Part shown: one piece after another, positions 1-7,155 of the stretch
Layout of the letters: the number at the start of each line of letters is the position of its first letter
How positions within the stretch are numbered: the first letter of the stretch is position 1
Assembly: GCA_905205995.1 (NCBI GenBank)
Contig: CAJLFU010000046.1
Span: forward strand, 1-14,854
Direction: 5' to 3'
Length of the DNA: 14,854 nt
Source of the DNA: an uncultured Haemophilus sp.
Lineage (GTDB): Bacteria; Pseudomonadota; Gammaproteobacteria; Enterobacterales; Pasteurellaceae
The notes under the pieces: generated by a model
The model's database searches: none
Seen by the model: the letters and a program-made list of their open reading frames with translations, nothing else
What the model was told of the DNA's origin: nothing
Translations under genes and position numbers: made by a program

Positions 1-2816
1 CTTAATTCACTTTCTGATACTTGGATCACTGCACCTAATTCTTCATTGAATAACACGGATAAATCATTGTCGCCTAATGCAGAAATATCGACATCCACGC
101 CACAGTTACCCGCAAATGCCATTTCTGCAAGGGTGGTAATTAAACCACCGTCTGAACGGTCGTGGTAAGCCAATAATTTACGCTCTGCTACTAATGCTTG
201 CATTGCATCGAAGAAGTTTTTCAGTTTGGCTACGTTCACCACATCAGCTGGTTTGTCACCTAATTGTTTATACACTTGCGCAAGTGCGGTCGCGCCTAAG
301 CGATTTTTTCTTTCGCCTAAATCAATCAACAATAAACGGCTTGCGCCTTTGTCTGTACGTAATTGAGGTGTCACGGTTTTGCGTACATCTTCCACGCGCG
401 CAAAAGATGAAATTACTAAAGAAAGCGGTGCGGTGACGGATTTTTTCTCACCGTTTTCTTCCCAAGTGGTTTTCATCGACATGGAGTCTTTACCCACTGG
501 AATGGTAATGCCTAATGCCGGGCAAAGTTCTTCACCGACTGCTTTCACCGCTTCATATAAGCCTGCGTCTTCACCACCATGACCCGCTGCCGACATCCAG
601 TTTGCAGAAAGTTTGATGCGTTTAATATCGCCAATGTTGGTGCCCGCAATATTGGTAATGGATTCAGCCACCGCTAAACGTGCAGAAGCACCAAAATCTA
701 ATAATGCCACCGGTGCACGTTCACCCATTGCCATAGCTTCACCGTGATAGCTGTCTAACGAAGCGGTTGTAACCGCTACATCAGACACTGGAATTTGCCA
801 TGGACCGACCATTTGATCGCGTGCCACCATACCGGTTACCGAACGGTCGCCAATAGTGATTAAGAAAGTTTTTTCTGCTACCACCGGTAAGCGTAATACG
901 CGATGGAAGGCTTCTTTTAATTGAATATTTTCCGTTGCAAGCGGTCGATTTTCGACAGTTTTTGACGAAACCTCACGCGTCATTTTCGGGGTTTTGCCTA
1001 ATAACACATTCATTGGCAAATCAATTGGATTATTGTCGAAATGGCTATCGTGCAAGGTTAAATGTTTCTCTTCCGTTGCCTCACCAATAACCGCAAACGG
1101 CGCACGCTCACGTTCACAAAGCGCGGTAAATAATTCGAGTTTTTCTGGCGCAACCGCTAAGACATAACGTTCTTGCGATTCGTTACACCAAATTTCCAAT
1201 GGTGACATGCCTTTTTCATCGCAAAGGATGGAGCGTAAATCAAATTTACCACCACGTTCGCCATCGTGTACCAATTCAGGCATCGCGTTGGATAAACCAC
1301 CCGCGCCCACGTCGTGAATAAAGAGAATTGGGTTTTCATCACCTAATTGCCAGCAGCGGTCAATCACCTCTTGGCAACGGCGTTCCATTTCTGGGTTTTC
1401 ACGTTGAACAGAGGCAAAATCTAAATCTTCTTTTGATTTACCGCTGTCCATCGAAGACGCTGCCCCACCGCCTAAACCGATATTCATGGCTGGGCCGCCT
1501 AATACGATCAATTTTGCACCGACTGGAATTTTGCCTTTTTGAACGTGTTCGCCACGAATATTACCGATACCGCCCGCTAACATAATCGGTTTGTGATAAC
1601 CACGCACTTCTTCACCATTGAAGCTGTTGACTTTCTCTTCATAGGTACGGAAATAGCCTAGTAACGCAGGGCGACCGAATTCATTGTTAAATGCAGCGCC
1701 ACCTAATGGGCCTTCAATCATAATATCTAAGGCTGAGGCAATACGGTTTGGTTTGGAGAGCGGATTTTCCCAAGGTTGCTCAAAGTTTGGAATGACGAGG
1801 TTTGATACGGAGAAACCGGTTAAACCTGCTTTTGGTTTTGCACCACGACCGGTTGCACCTTCATCACGAATCTCACCGCCCGAACCCGTTGCGGCACCCG
1901 GGAATGGCGAAATTGCGGTTGGATGGTTGTGGGTTTCCACTTTCATTAAGATATGCGCATCTTCATTGTGATAGCGATATTGTCCATCTTGATCCGCAAA
2001 GAAACGACCGACTTTTGAGCCTTCCATTACCGCAGCATTATCTTTATAGGCTGAAAGCACGAAATCAGGGGTTTTCTCAAAGGTATTTTTAATCATCTTA
2101 AACAGGGATTTATCCTGTTTTTTGCCATCAATAATCCAATCTGCATTAAAGATTTTATGACGGCAGTGCTCAGAGTTGGCTTGCGCAAACATATAAAGTT
2201 CAATATCGTGCGGATTGCGCCCTAATTGAGTGAAGTTTTCCACTAAATAATCAATTTCATCTTCTGCCAGTGCCAAACCTAATTCTACGTTGGCTGTCAC
2301 CAAAGCTTCTCGTCCACCTTTCAAAATATCCACAGTTTTAAACGGTTTCGGATCTTGATGACGGAATAAAATCTCCGCATCTTGCGGATTGCGCACTACG
2401 GTTTCCATCATTCTGTCGTGTAAAAGTGCGGTCAATTTTTCTGTTGTTTTTTCATCAAGCGGTTGGCTTAACTCAAAATAATACGCCAAACCACGCTCAA
2501 TACGCTCCACTTCATTTAAACCACAATTATGCGCAATATCGGTCGCTTTAGAAGACCAAGAAGAAATGGTACCGACGCGTGGAATCACGATAAAGGTTTC
2601 ACCTTTGGCATCGTGTTCTGCCAAGGTTGGGCCGTAATGTAACAATGCTTTTAGTTTTGCTTCCTGCTCGCTAACAAGCGGTCGATTTAATTCCACAAAA
2701 TGCAAATATTCCGCATAAACCGATTTCACCGGTAATTGATTTTGTTGGAATTTTTGCATTAAGCCTTGAATACGGAATTCAGAAAGGGCGGGTGAGCCTC
2801 GAAAAGTTTGAAACAT
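1..2816 (-). CDS. purL: Phosphoribosylformylglycinamidine synthase, N-terminal 938 codons (partial, runs off the window start)
   Basis: Cytosolic enzyme of purine synthesis that converts FGAR, glutamine and ATP to FGAM. The minus-strand frame is open from ATG at 2816 to the window edge. It starts MFQTFRGSPALSEFRIQ and carries typical large-type PurL blocks: HNHPTAISPFPGAATGSGGE near residue 297, then RDEGATGRGAKPKAGL, GLGGGAASSMDSG and HDVGAGGLSNAMPELVHDGE. About 938 of the usual roughly 1,295 residues are present. The N-terminal, linker and both AIRS/PurM-like synthase parts are visible, and the glutaminase domain lies outside the window. AAAGG about 7 nt upstream supports the start. A PurR box lies in the promoter, and the divergent neighbour is a methyltransferase. 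The gene contains one Haemophilus-type uptake signal (2424-2432) and three CAAGCGGT words resembling the other Pasteurellaceae uptake-signal type. Identification is very secure. Confidence 0.97.
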   Translation of the reverse strand, partial: MFQTFRGSPALSEFRIQGLMQKFQQNQLPVKSVYAEYLHFVELNRPLVSEQEAKLKALLHYGPTLAEHDAKGETFIVIPRVGTISSWSSKATDIAHNCGLNEVERIERGLAYYFELSQPLDEKTTEKLTALLHDRMMETVVRNPQDAEILFRHQDPKPFKTVDILKGGREALVTANVELGLALAEDEIDYLVENFTQLGRNPHDIELYMFAQANSEHCRHKIFNADWIIDGKKQDKSLFKMIKNTFEKTPDFVLSAYKDNAAVMEGSKVGRFFADQDGQYRYHNEDAHILMKVETHNHPTAISPFPGAATGSGGEIRDEGATGRGAKPKAGLTGFSVSNLVIPNFEQPWENPLSKPNRIASALDIMIEGPLGGAAFNNEFGRPALLGYFRTYEEKVNSFNGEEVRGYHKPIMLAGGIGNIRGEHVQKGKIPVGAKLIVLGGPAMNIGLGGGAASSMDSGKSKEDLDFASVQRENPEMERRCQEVIDRCWQLGDENPILFIHDVGAGGLSNAMPELVHDGERGGKFDLRSILCDEKGMSPLEIWCNESQERYVLAVAPEKLELFTALCERERAPFAVIGEATEEKHLTLHDSHFDNNPIDLPMNVLLGKTPKMTREVSSKTVENRPLATENIQLKEAFHRVLRLPVVAEKTFLITIGDRSVTGMVARDQMVGPWQIPVSDVAVTTASLDSYHGEAMAMGERAPVALLDFGASARLAVAESITNIAGTNIGDIKRIKLSANWMSAAGHGGEDAGLYEAVKAVGEELCPALGITIPVGKDSMSMKTTWEENGEKKSVTAPLSLVISSFARVEDVRKTVTPQLRTDKGASRLLLIDLGERKNRLGATALAQVYKQLGDKPADVVNVAKLKNFFDAMQALVAERKLLAYHDRSDGGLITTLAEMAFAGNCGVDVDISALGDNDLSVLFNEELGAVIQVSESEL

Positions 2817-2858
2817 ACGGGTACCTTTGAGTTGTGTTTGAGATGAAAATCGCGGGCT

Positions 2859-2864
2859 ATTATA
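2859..2864 (-). promoter_or_regulatory. purL promoter -10 (TATAAT)
   Basis: The minus strand reads TATAAT here, 42 nt before the purL start codon. At a 16-18 bp spacing the -35 region would be TTCGTT or TTTCGT. That is weak and lies inside the PurR box at 2882-2897, as expected for a promoter blocked by repressor binding. The promoter call is inferred from motif and position. Confidence 0.6.
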
Positions 2865-2881
2865 AAGGAAAACACATCAAA

Positions 2882-2897
2882 ACGAAAACGTTTGCGT
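2882..2897 (-). promoter_or_regulatory. PurR operator (PUR box) of purL
   Basis: The 16-mer ACGAAAACGTTTGCGT (plus strand) differs at one position from ACGCAAACGTTTGCGT, the palindromic PurR consensus known from enterobacteria. It lies 65 nt upstream of the purL start codon and covers the expected -35 region. PurR with a purine co-repressor represses purine genes from such sites in gamma-proteobacteria. The motif is seen directly; its function is inferred from family knowledge. Confidence 0.85.
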
Positions 2898-2898
2898 C

Positions 2899-2916
2899 AA
2901 TCATTTTCAAATGATT
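2899..2916. repeat. Perfect 8-2-8 inverted repeat in the purL / methyltransferase divergent promoter
   Basis: AATCATTT-TC-AAATGATT is a perfect palindrome with 8-bp arms and a 2-bp centre. It lies 1 bp from the PurR box on one side and 17 bp from the likely -10 box of the methyltransferase on the other, so it covers that gene's expected -35 region. It matches none of the CRP, FNR, Fur, ArgR or PurR consensus sites well. It may be an operator for an unidentified regulator, or chance in AT-rich DNA. Confidence 0.4.
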
Positions 2917-2933
2917 TTTAGTGGGAGAAAGCA

Positions 2934-2939
2934 TATAAT
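2934..2939 (+). promoter_or_regulatory. Candidate -10 box (TATAAT) of the methyltransferase gene
   Basis: A perfect TATAAT lies 52 nt upstream of the methyltransferase start codon. At 17-bp spacing the -35 hexamer would be ATGATT, a poor match inside the palindrome at 2899-2916. The promoter may therefore need an activator, or may use a different -35. A reverse-oriented uptake signal (2971-2979) lies between it and the ribosome binding site. Confidence 0.5.
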
Positions 2940-2991
2940 CAGCAAGCAATTCAAAACAATCCAAAAACTAACCGCACTTTGAGGCGTCACT

Positions 2992-3789
2992 ATGATCATC
3001 AATGACATCAATTTCAACGATCTCTATCAACAGCATCTAAAAGCCTGTAATCACTATAATCTTCCACCGACAAAATGGGATAAAAAAGCCCCTAAAATGG
3101 CTGAGAATTTAGTGGGCAAACCAAGTCGCTATAACGAGACCCTACTTAAAGCCATGAATGTGCAACCTGATGAAACCGTATTAGATATCGGCTGTGGCCC
3201 CGGTACGTTTGTGATTCCTTTAGCTCAACAATGCCAAGCTGTGTATGCACTCGATTACAGCCAAGGCATGTTAGAGATGGTTCAGCAATATAAAGAAAAG
3301 CATAAACTGAATAATATTACGCTTCTACATAAATCATGGTCGGATAACTGGGATGATGTACCTCAAGCGGATGTGATACTCGCCTCTCGCTCGACGCTTG
3401 TGGACGATTTAGATGACATGATTGAAAAGCTGCAAAGCAAGGCTAAAAAACGCGTCTTTTTAACCTCGGTGACACAACGCCATTTTCTCGATGAAGGCGT
3501 ATTTGAAGCCATTGGTCGTGATGATGTGGGCTTTCCAACTTATATTTATTTAGTCAATCGCCTTTACCAAAAAGGCATTCACGCGAATGTGAATTTTATT
3601 GAAACCGAATCAGGCCATTTCCAAGGCGAAACCTTTGAGGATTTATTAAATTCTGTGGAGTTTTCCCTCGGCAATCTCACTGAAAAAGAAAAACAAAATT
3701 TGGCTCAATTCTATCAACAAAAACAAATAAACAATGAACCGATAAAACACGGACAACGCAAATGGGCGTTGATTTGGTGGGAGGTTTAA
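2992..3789 (+). CDS. Class I SAM-dependent methyltransferase, substrate unknown
   Basis: A 265-residue protein with a Rossmann-type methyltransferase core. Motif I is VLDIGCGPGTFVIPLA (residues 63-78), the SAM-ribose acidic residue is D88 in YALDYSQGM, and a motif-IV-like ADVILASRS lies near residue 126. The first 50 residues (with KWDKKAPKMAEN) look like a substrate-side cap. No membrane segment or signal peptide is evident, so it should be cytosolic. ATG at 2992 is preceded by TGAGG at suitable spacing and is the first start in the frame. It is divergent from purL and converges on gph, so it is probably transcribed alone. The methyl acceptor cannot be assigned: small molecule, RNA and protein are all possible. 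The SAM-binding fold is confident, the biological role unknown. Confidence 0.85.
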   Translation: MIINDINFNDLYQQHLKACNHYNLPPTKWDKKAPKMAENLVGKPSRYNETLLKAMNVQPDETVLDIGCGPGTFVIPLAQQCQAVYALDYSQGMLEMVQQYKEKHKLNNITLLHKSWSDNWDDVPQADVILASRSTLVDDLDDMIEKLQSKAKKRVFLTSVTQRHFLDEGVFEAIGRDDVGFPTYIYLVNRLYQKGIHANVNFIETESGHFQGETFEDLLNSVEFSLGNLTEKEKQNLAQFYQQKQINNEPIKHGQRKWALIWWEV

Positions 3790-3790
3790 G

Positions 3791-3820
3791 AAAAAAGCGC
3801 GGTCATTTTTGACCGCACTT
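3791..3820 (-). terminator. Rho-independent terminator of rpe-gph made from facing uptake signals
   Basis: Read on the minus strand, AAGTGCGGTCA, a 4-nt loop and TGACCGCGCTT form an 11-bp stem closed by one G-U pair, followed by TTTTTTC. One arm is a perfect uptake signal (3812-3820) and the other (from 3795) a one-mismatch copy. It begins 16 nt after the gph stop codon. On the plus strand the G-U pair becomes a C-A mismatch and no T-run follows, so it should serve gph rather than the methyltransferase. Confidence 0.85.
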
Positions 3821-3836
3821 TACGCTTTAAGATAGG

Positions 3837-4511
3837 TTAAAGAATTTCTAATAACGTCGCAAAGTCGTCAAACACCCAATCTGGATTTGATTCAGCAATC
3901 GGAATGTTGTAATTGTATCCGTAAGTTAATCCCACAACCGGGCAACCTGCTGAGTGCGCAGCGAGAATGTCATTTCGAGAGTCACCTACAAACAACACTT
4001 GGCGAGGTTCTACGCCAAATTTACCGCATAAATAATACAATGGACCTGGATGTGGTTTAATCGCGGGTAATGATTGTCCACCAAGCATTTCACTGAATAG
4101 ATGATCGATGCCAAATGCCGCCAATACAGGCTGAACGTGACGAGTTGGTTTGTTCGTTACCACGGCTAAGGTATAACCGCGAGCCTTTAAAGTTTCCAAT
4201 GTTTCTTTTACATTTGGATATAAACGGCTCACATTACAAAGATTCTCCGCGTAATACACATTAAAACGCTCTTTCACTTGCTCCATTTCAGCATCTGAAA
4301 AGTCTTTACCTGTTTGTACTTTTGCCCATTCTAAAGCACGAGCAATCAATACAGGAGCCCCATTACCAATCCAAGTTAACACTAACTCTTCTGGTGCTTG
4401 AGGTAAACCAAAGTCTGCTAAAGCAGAATTCACAGACAACGCTAAATCTGGCAAGCTATTCACGAGCGTACCGTCTAAATCAAAACCGATAACTTTAAAT
4501 TGAGTCTTCAT
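3837..4511 (-). CDS. gph: Phosphoglycolate phosphatase (HAD superfamily)
   Basis: A 224-residue cytosolic Mg-dependent phosphatase that removes 2-phosphoglycolate, a product of oxidative DNA repair. All four HAD motifs are present: D11 and D13 in FDLDGT, T119 in VVTNKPT, K152 in IKPHPGP, and D177/D181 in VGDSRND. A helical cap lies between motifs I and II (about residues 16-100). ATG at 4511 is preferred to the in-frame ATG at 4523 because MKTQFKVIGFDLDGT matches the start of Haemophilus Gph. The upstream ATG would directly abut the rpe stop codon and add only MVVR. The gene lies 12 nt after rpe, as in the widespread rpe-gph pair, and ends at the terminator at 3791-3820. Length and sequence are normal. 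Confidence 0.95.
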   Translation of the reverse strand: MKTQFKVIGFDLDGTLVNSLPDLALSVNSALADFGLPQAPEELVLTWIGNGAPVLIARALEWAKVQTGKDFSDAEMEQVKERFNVYYAENLCNVSRLYPNVKETLETLKARGYTLAVVTNKPTRHVQPVLAAFGIDHLFSEMLGGQSLPAIKPHPGPLYYLCGKFGVEPRQVLFVGDSRNDILAAHSAGCPVVGLTYGYNYNIPIAESNPDWVFDDFATLLEIL

Positions 4512-4523
4512 TCTCACTACCAT

Positions 4524-5195
4524 CTATTTAACTGAAGCTAACTGCATGCGCATTTGATCAATGATTTGTTTATAATCTGGTTTACCAAAAATCGCTGAGC
4601 CTGCCACAAACATATCTGCACCGGCTGCGGCGATTTCTGCAATATTATCCACTTTGACGCCACCATCGATTTCTAAACGAATATCTAAACCACTTTCATC
4701 AATCAAACGACGTGCTTGTTGTAATTTTTTCAATGTTGAAGGTAAAAAAGATTGTCCACCAAATCCTGGATTCACGGACATTAACAAGATCACATCCACT
4801 TTATCTAATACATAATCCAAATAACTTAATGGCGTGGCAGGATTAAACACTAAACCTGATTTGCAACCGTGATCGCGAATGAGCTGTAAAGAGCGGTCAA
4901 TATGTTCACTGGCTTCAGGATGAAAGGTAATGTAATCCGCACCGGCTTTGGCAAAATCAGGAATAATACGATCGACCGGTTTGACCATCAAATGCACGTC
5001 AATGGGTGCTTTAATGCCATAATCACGCAAAGCTTTACACACGGCTGGGCCAAAGGTTAAATTTGGCACATAGTGATTATCCATTACATCAAAATGAATC
5101 ACATCCGCACCGGCATTCAACACGTTTTGCACATCATCACCAAGACGAGCAAGATCTGCAGAAAGGATAGAAGGGGCGATTAAATAAGGTTTCAT
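4524..5195 (-). CDS. rpe: Ribulose-phosphate 3-epimerase
   Basis: A 223-residue TIM-barrel enzyme interconverting D-ribulose 5-phosphate and D-xylulose 5-phosphate in the pentose phosphate pathway. Visible active-site elements are S9 in APSILSAD, metal ligands H34 and D36 in VIHFDVMDN, H68 in DVHLMV, the MSVNPGFGGQ loop (residues 139-148), and D177 in LEIDGGV. The phosphate-binding AGSAIFG follows near the C-terminus. ATG at 5195 has AGGAG about 7 nt upstream. It is the first gene of a two-gene unit with gph; the TAG stop is 12 nt from the gph start. Its promoter should lie in 5196-5280, where TAAAAT is a possible -10, but no convincing -35 was found. Confidence 0.97.
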   Translation of the reverse strand: MKPYLIAPSILSADLARLGDDVQNVLNAGADVIHFDVMDNHYVPNLTFGPAVCKALRDYGIKAPIDVHLMVKPVDRIIPDFAKAGADYITFHPEASEHIDRSLQLIRDHGCKSGLVFNPATPLSYLDYVLDKVDVILLMSVNPGFGGQSFLPSTLKKLQQARRLIDESGLDIRLEIDGGVKVDNIAEIAAAGADMFVAGSAIFGKPDYKQIIDQMRMQLASVK

Positions 5196-5283
5196 TTGTC
5201 ATCTCCTAAAGGATAAAAGTGCTTGTAGTTTACTACGTTGAGCTCAATTTTACCTTGATTATTTACAAGTTTTAGCTGAAAAC

Positions 5284-5330
5284 AAAGAAAAAAATAACCG
5301 CACTTGATTCAATTGCCTCAAAGTGCGGTT
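5284..5330 (-). terminator. Rho-independent terminator of the 5'-nucleotidase gene, built from two facing uptake signals
   Basis: The minus strand reads AACCGCACTT, a 15-nt loop, AAGTGCGGTT, then ATTTTTTTTC. Both arms are perfect uptake signals (5297-5305 and 5321-5329). The 10-bp stem can be extended by TTGA/TCAA with one bulged base. It starts about 30 nt after the stop codon at 5359. The plus side also carries GGTTTTT, so it may work in both directions, though no plus-strand gene ends here. Confidence 0.9.
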
Positions 5331-5358
5331 GGTTTTTATCGTATTTTAAAAGGACAGA

Positions 5359-7023
5359 TTAGTTTAATCCAATGATTTCCCAACGGTTGTGAGATTGACC
5401 ATCGATTTTGCCTTTTTTCACGTTGGTGATGTAATCGATCATCATATTTTGGATTGTGCCTTTTTCACGGCCCATTGCGACTTTAGATTCCCAAAGTACC
5501 GGAATTTGTTGGCCTTCCCAAATACCGCCTTTACCGTTTAACTGAGCGAAACGATATGAGTTCATACCCACTTTTAATTTCATATCATCCGTTACCGGTT
5601 TGCCATCAGCAAGGGTTAAATCAATGATTTTGCTACCCTGTGGATTACGTAAGTCAATTTTGTAATTTACGCCACCAAAAATATCATAAGTCACATATTT
5701 TGATTTTTTACGTTCCGCATTGTAACGATATTCCGTGTCACCTGGTTGGATGGTATCGAAGTAGTTCGCCGACCATTCCATATATTCTTTCAATTGTTTA
5801 CCGGTCAGTTCATAAACGGTGACATCACCACCCGCATAACGATAGTTAAAGATGATGTCTTTTTTCTTGATATCGCCTTTATCCATACGTGCTTTTTGAT
5901 GGTCGAAAGAGAAAGTGACCACATCTGCGCCACTGTAATATTGTTCAACATCATTAATGAATGAAGATAAACCGGTATCTTTTGAGAATGCAGCAGATAC
6001 ACCGTGTTTAGTCTCTTGAGGTACCATTTCATTCGCTGTTTGACCGATTACTACGTTGTTTAATTCACGTAATTTCTCGTGGTAAGGCTTGTAAATTTCC
6101 TCAATTTTCTTATCTGCTTCAAGTGCTTTAACTGGAACCGTTTTAGATTCTTTCTTCACTAATTTCACTTCTTTTTTATCATTGATATCAAAAGTTAAAT
6201 CCACTTCAGATACCACGGTACCGTAGCGGTGTGGTTCAGTGATTAGTGTATTTTTAATGGTTTCACTTGGTACATCTTTGTGCATGTGACCTGCGATAAC
6301 TACATCAATTCCATCTACCGCATTGATCACATCACGCATACCGGTATCAGGAATATTGTTTTCATTTTCGATACCCATGTGAGTCACCGCAATAATCGCA
6401 TCCACGCCTTTTGCTTTTAATTTTTCAACTTGTGTACGCGCTTCTTCCGTTGGTGAAGTAAATTTCATATCTTTTAAGTTGCCCGTGTCTTCTTCAAATT
6501 TTGCTGACATTGGGGTACTTAAACCGATAATCCCTAGTTTTACGCCATCTTTTTCAATGATGGTTGTCGCATCAATATAACGTTTATCGTTTTTCTTATA
6601 ATAGAAGTTTGCGGTTAATTTTTTCGCTTTGATGTCTTTTAAGATTTCATCTAATGCTTCCATCCCAAAGTTAAACTCGTGGTTACCAAGTACGAAAATA
6701 TCGTATTTCATTTCGTTTAATACTTTTGGAATTGGGTGATCTTTGTAATATTTTTTATCTTTTGCGAACACATCAACTTGGTTATCTTGGATCGCATCGC
6801 CCACATCCACTAACACCACGTTTTTGTTGTTTTTACGCACATCTTTCACATAAGTTGCGATTTGCGCATAAGAACCAGATTTGTCTTCTACGTCTGCGCC
6901 ATAGCTCCAAGGTACAACACGACCGTGAATGTCTGAAGTACCTAATAATTTAATATTCACTTCTTGTGCCATTGCTGTGCTAACAGCAGAAAGCGCAAAT
7001 AATGAGCAAAGTAATTTTTTCAT
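5359..7023 (-). CDS. Exported 5'-nucleotidase / cyclic-nucleotide phosphodiesterase family protein
   Basis: A 554-residue periplasmic metallophosphoesterase. The signal peptide MKKLLCSLFALSAVSTAMA is followed by QEVN, a type I site after residue 19; C6 is not in a lipobox. Dimetal ligands are D31 and H33 (TSDIHG), D76 (VDVGD), N114-H115 (LGNHEFNFG), H215 (VTHMG), and H246/H248 (AGHMH). The second half is a 5_nucleotid_C substrate domain with GGVNYKIDL and GMNSYRFAQLNGKGG. These resemble the CpdB/YfkN branch more than UshA. It probably releases nucleosides and phosphate from extracellular nucleotides. ATG at 7023 is chosen over an in-frame TTG at 7047 because it has AAAGGA upstream and begins the signal peptide. 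It is shorter than NadN (about 600) and CpdB (about 650), so the exact substrate is open. It is a single gene with its own terminator and a CRP-type site upstream. Confidence 0.9.
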   Translation of the reverse strand: MKKLLCSLFALSAVSTAMAQEVNIKLLGTSDIHGRVVPWSYGADVEDKSGSYAQIATYVKDVRKNNKNVVLVDVGDAIQDNQVDVFAKDKKYYKDHPIPKVLNEMKYDIFVLGNHEFNFGMEALDEILKDIKAKKLTANFYYKKNDKRYIDATTIIEKDGVKLGIIGLSTPMSAKFEEDTGNLKDMKFTSPTEEARTQVEKLKAKGVDAIIAVTHMGIENENNIPDTGMRDVINAVDGIDVVIAGHMHKDVPSETIKNTLITEPHRYGTVVSEVDLTFDINDKKEVKLVKKESKTVPVKALEADKKIEEIYKPYHEKLRELNNVVIGQTANEMVPQETKHGVSAAFSKDTGLSSFINDVEQYYSGADVVTFSFDHQKARMDKGDIKKKDIIFNYRYAGGDVTVYELTGKQLKEYMEWSANYFDTIQPGDTEYRYNAERKKSKYVTYDIFGGVNYKIDLRNPQGSKIIDLTLADGKPVTDDMKLKVGMNSYRFAQLNGKGGIWEGQQIPVLWESKVAMGREKGTIQNMMIDYITNVKKGKIDGQSHNRWEIIGLN

Positions 7024-7070
7024 AGAATTTCCTTTAAAGTTGCACAAAGTGCGGTTAAAAATGCCGGAGA

Positions 7071-7076
7071 ATTATA
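7071..7076 (-). promoter_or_regulatory. Candidate -10 box (TATAAT) of the 5'-nucleotidase gene
   Basis: The minus strand reads TATAAT, 47 nt before the start codon. At 18-bp spacing the -35 would be TTATGT, a weak match, which suits a promoter needing CRP. A forward uptake signal (7047-7055) lies in the leader. Confidence 0.55.
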
Positions 7077-7098
7077 GCGGTGAATCGATTACTGACAT

Positions 7099-7125
7099 AA
7101 TTTTATTTTGAAGAAAAATAAAATT
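7099..7125. repeat. AT-only inverted repeat between the SMR gene and the 5'-nucleotidase promoter
   Basis: AATTTTATTTT (7099-7109) and AAAATAAAATT (7115-7125) are exact 11-bp complements around GAAGA. The minus strand has no U-run after the stem, so it is a poor terminator for the SMR gene upstream. It may simply be the AT-rich upstream part of the 5'-nucleotidase promoter. Confidence 0.4.
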
Positions 7126-7144
7126 TTTGAGCTTGATCACATTT
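7123..7144 (-). promoter_or_regulatory. CRP-type binding site upstream of the 5'-nucleotidase gene
   Basis: The plus strand reads TTTGA-GCTTGA-TCACA with core 7126-7141. The right half with flank, GATCACATTT, matches the CRP consensus exactly; the left core has one mismatch. Over 22 positions it matches AAATGTGATCTAGATCACATTT at 17. Its centre (7133.5) lies about 70 bp upstream of the start point expected from the -10 at 7071, a normal class I CRP distance. Binding is inferred from the motif. Confidence 0.65.
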
Positions 7145-7155
7145 CATTTGGAGGA

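Noticed and set aside
194..2092. Several plus-strand open frames of 60-96 codons
   Set aside because: They are antisense to conserved purL coding sequence and have no recognisable product or ribosome binding site.
5225..5247. Small palindromes GTAGTTTACTAC and TTGAGCTCAA before rpe
   Set aside because: Short, not matching a known operator, and likely by chance; no feature assigned.
7024..7047. In-frame TTG start at 7047 for the 5'-nucleotidase
   Set aside because: It would put MCNFKGNS before the signal peptide, and AAAGGA sits just before ATG 7023.
7099..7125. AT-only inverted repeat as terminator of the SMR run
   Set aside because: No GC pairs in the stem and no U-run after it on the minus strand.
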